Source: Fidelibacterota bacterium (GTDB taxonomy: Bacteria > Fidelibacterota > UBA2242). From it: 6,398 bases of DNA. The position numbers and the translations under genes are program-made. Numbering within the stretch: position 1 is the stretch's first letter; every line of letters begins with the position of its first letter. The stretch is from contig DPVY01000112.1 in assembly GCA_003527965.1 (NCBI GenBank), forward strand, positions 1-6,398, read 5' to 3'. Shown here one piece after another: positions 5,753-6,398 of this stretch. The notes beneath the pieces are model-generated. The model ran no database searches. It was given only the letters and a program-made list of their open reading frames with translations, and was not told the origin of the DNA.

Positions 5753-6199
5753 TTATCTACCTTTCTGTTCATTATTTTGCTTTGTTAAACATTCTTTACA
5801 TATACCTTTAAAGTAGCCATGAACTTCCTGAATTTCATGCCCGGAAACCTCTTTATGCTCCATATTAGCAAAAGGGCAGGTTACGTCAACATCATAGATT
5901 TTCCCACATTTCTTGCATAAAAAATGATGATGAGATTGACAATTGATGTCATACCTGACTTCGGTTCCAGTTATTCTGATTTCGTTGATCACGTCTTTTT
6001 CTGAAAAGAGTCTTAGAGTATTATAAACCGTGGTTTTGGACATTGTTGGAACCCGATCTACCAGTTCATCATAGATCCCCTCTACAGTGGGATGCACCAA
6101 ATGGGCGTGAAGATATTCCAGAATGCACAGCCTTTGATAGGTGGGCTTGATTCCCTTCTGCTCCAACTCACCTTTAATATGTTTCATGTTTGTAATCAT
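5753..6199 (-). CDS. perR: PerR-type peroxide-sensing Fur-family repressor
   Basis: Fur-family transcriptional regulator of 148 residues, the usual family length. The N-terminal winged helix includes a recognition segment at about residues 52-66 (TMSKTTVYNTLRLF). The C-terminal dimerisation domain has two CxxC zinc pairs, C95/C98 and C134/C137. Aligned by eye to Bacillus subtilis PerR, the regulatory metal ligands H37, D85, H91, H93 and D104 correspond here to H36, D84, H90, H92 and D103. The Asp at the last position is the PerR feature; Fur has Glu there. In known PerR proteins Fe(II)-bound His residues are oxidised by H2O2, which releases the DNA. It is the first gene of the operon and its start overlaps a Per-box palindrome, implying autoregulation. 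The ATG at 6199 gives an N-terminus that aligns with B. subtilis PerR. A second ATG at 6187 (residue 5) is possible. Neither has a Shine-Dalgarno site. Confidence 0.93.
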   Translation of the reverse strand: MITNMKHIKGELEQKGIKPTYQRLCILEYLHAHLVHPTVEGIYDELVDRVPTMSKTTVYNTLRLFSEKDVINEIRITGTEVRYDINCQSHHHFLCKKCGKIYDVDVTCPFANMEHKEVSGHEIQEVHGYFKGICKECLTKQNNEQKGR

Positions 6200-6205
6200 T
6201 ACAAA
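6189..6205 (-). promoter_or_regulatory. Per-box-like operator across the perR start codon
   Basis: On the minus strand this reads TTTGTAATGATTACAAA, a perfect 8-1-8 inverted repeat. Its 15-base core, TTGTAATGATTACAA, matches the published Bacillus Per box TTATAATNATTATAA except for one symmetric pair of substitutions. The central ATG is the perR start codon. It directly precedes a gene whose product has complete PerR ligands, so autoregulation of the whole operon is the natural reading. Binding itself is inferred. Confidence 0.85.
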
Positions 6206-6208
6206 TTA

Positions 6209-6237
6209 AATATCGCACCAAAATCGCTGATTCGCAA
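6209..6237 (-). promoter_or_regulatory. Candidate sigma70-type promoter of the operon
   Basis: On the minus strand, TTGCGA (6237-6232) stands 17 bases from GATATT (6214-6209), each matching 4 of 6 consensus positions. An alternative -10, TATTTA (6212-6207), lies 19 bases away. Either would start transcription a few bases from the perR ATG and place the Per-box palindrome on the start site, where a repressor would block RNA polymerase. The match is modest, and the organism's sigma-factor preferences are unknown. Confidence 0.4.
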
Positions 6238-6275
6238 GTCTTTTTCTCATCTTGGAACTCATTCGGGTATTAACC

Positions 6276-6332
6276 GACTACTCCGAAAGGCTCCGAAGGA
6301 GTTCCTGCGGAAAGTTTCTTCGAGAAAGTCGG
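6276..6332 (+). repeat. Right imperfect palindromic repeat (inverted partner of the left flank repeat)
   Basis: On the plus strand this segment reads GACT, CCGAAAG, CTCCGAAGGAG, AGTTCC, GGAAA and CTTCG in order. It also holds a small hairpin, TTTCTTCGAGAAA (6314-6326). The block order matches the left flank repeat read on the minus strand. It lies upstream of the operon promoter in a 199-base stretch (6200-6398) without a gene. Family membership is judged by eye only. Confidence 0.5.
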
Positions 6333-6398
6333 AATTATGGGAAAGAGTTTCTCTATTTCATCGAATAAATTAGTCTCTTAATAGTCATTTTCTTGTTT

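Noticed and set aside
6092..6373. 93-codon plus-strand ORF across the perR start and right flank
   Set aside because: It is antisense to the perR N-terminus and then runs through the palindromic repeat; the predicted protein has no recognisable features.

Overview
The window carries one compact run of nine genes, all on the minus strand. It reads from a PerR-type peroxide regulator near the right edge (6199) down to a superoxide reductase near the left edge (243). Gene order in the direction of transcription: perR – nfu-like Fe-S scaffold – YraQ/DUF318-type permease with a C-terminal heavy-metal (HMA) domain – rubrerythrin – flavin reductase/rubredoxin fusion (Hrb-like) – flavodiiron protein (FprA-like) – rubredoxin-less ferritin-like diiron protein – Prx6-type peroxiredoxin – desulfoferrodoxin. 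Gaps range from a 1-base overlap to 53 bases. Several Shine-Dalgarno sites lie inside the preceding gene, so this looks like a single translationally coupled operon.

The genes together form an oxygen and ROS defence set typical of strict anaerobes. Electrons from NAD(P)H would enter through the flavin domain of the fusion protein and pass through rubredoxin. From there they could reach FprA (O2 or NO reduction), rubrerythrin (H2O2 reduction) and desulfoferrodoxin (superoxide reduction). The peroxiredoxin adds a thiol-based peroxidase. The Nfu-like protein fits Fe-S repair. The permease-HMA protein suggests metal movement tied to the same stress. No catalase or superoxide dismutase is present.

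Regulation is visible. A perfect 17-bp palindrome (6189-6205), close to the Bacillus Per-box consensus, sits across the perR start codon. The PerR protein retains every expected regulatory metal ligand, including the Asp that distinguishes PerR from Fur. The first gene has no Shine-Dalgarno site, while most downstream genes have strong ones, which hints at a near-leaderless operon transcript controlled by its own first product.

The two non-coding flanks (1-242 and 6200-6398) carry related imperfect palindromic repeats (81-126 and 6276-6332) in opposite orientation, so the operon sits between an inverted pair of dispersed repeats. I see no tRNA, rRNA, CRISPR array, transposase or phage gene.

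The organism is most likely an anaerobic bacterium with a moderately AT-rich genome. The gene content does not fix a phylum. The repeats and strong Shine-Dalgarno sites are compatible with a candidate phylum or FCB-type lineage, but that is a weak guess.
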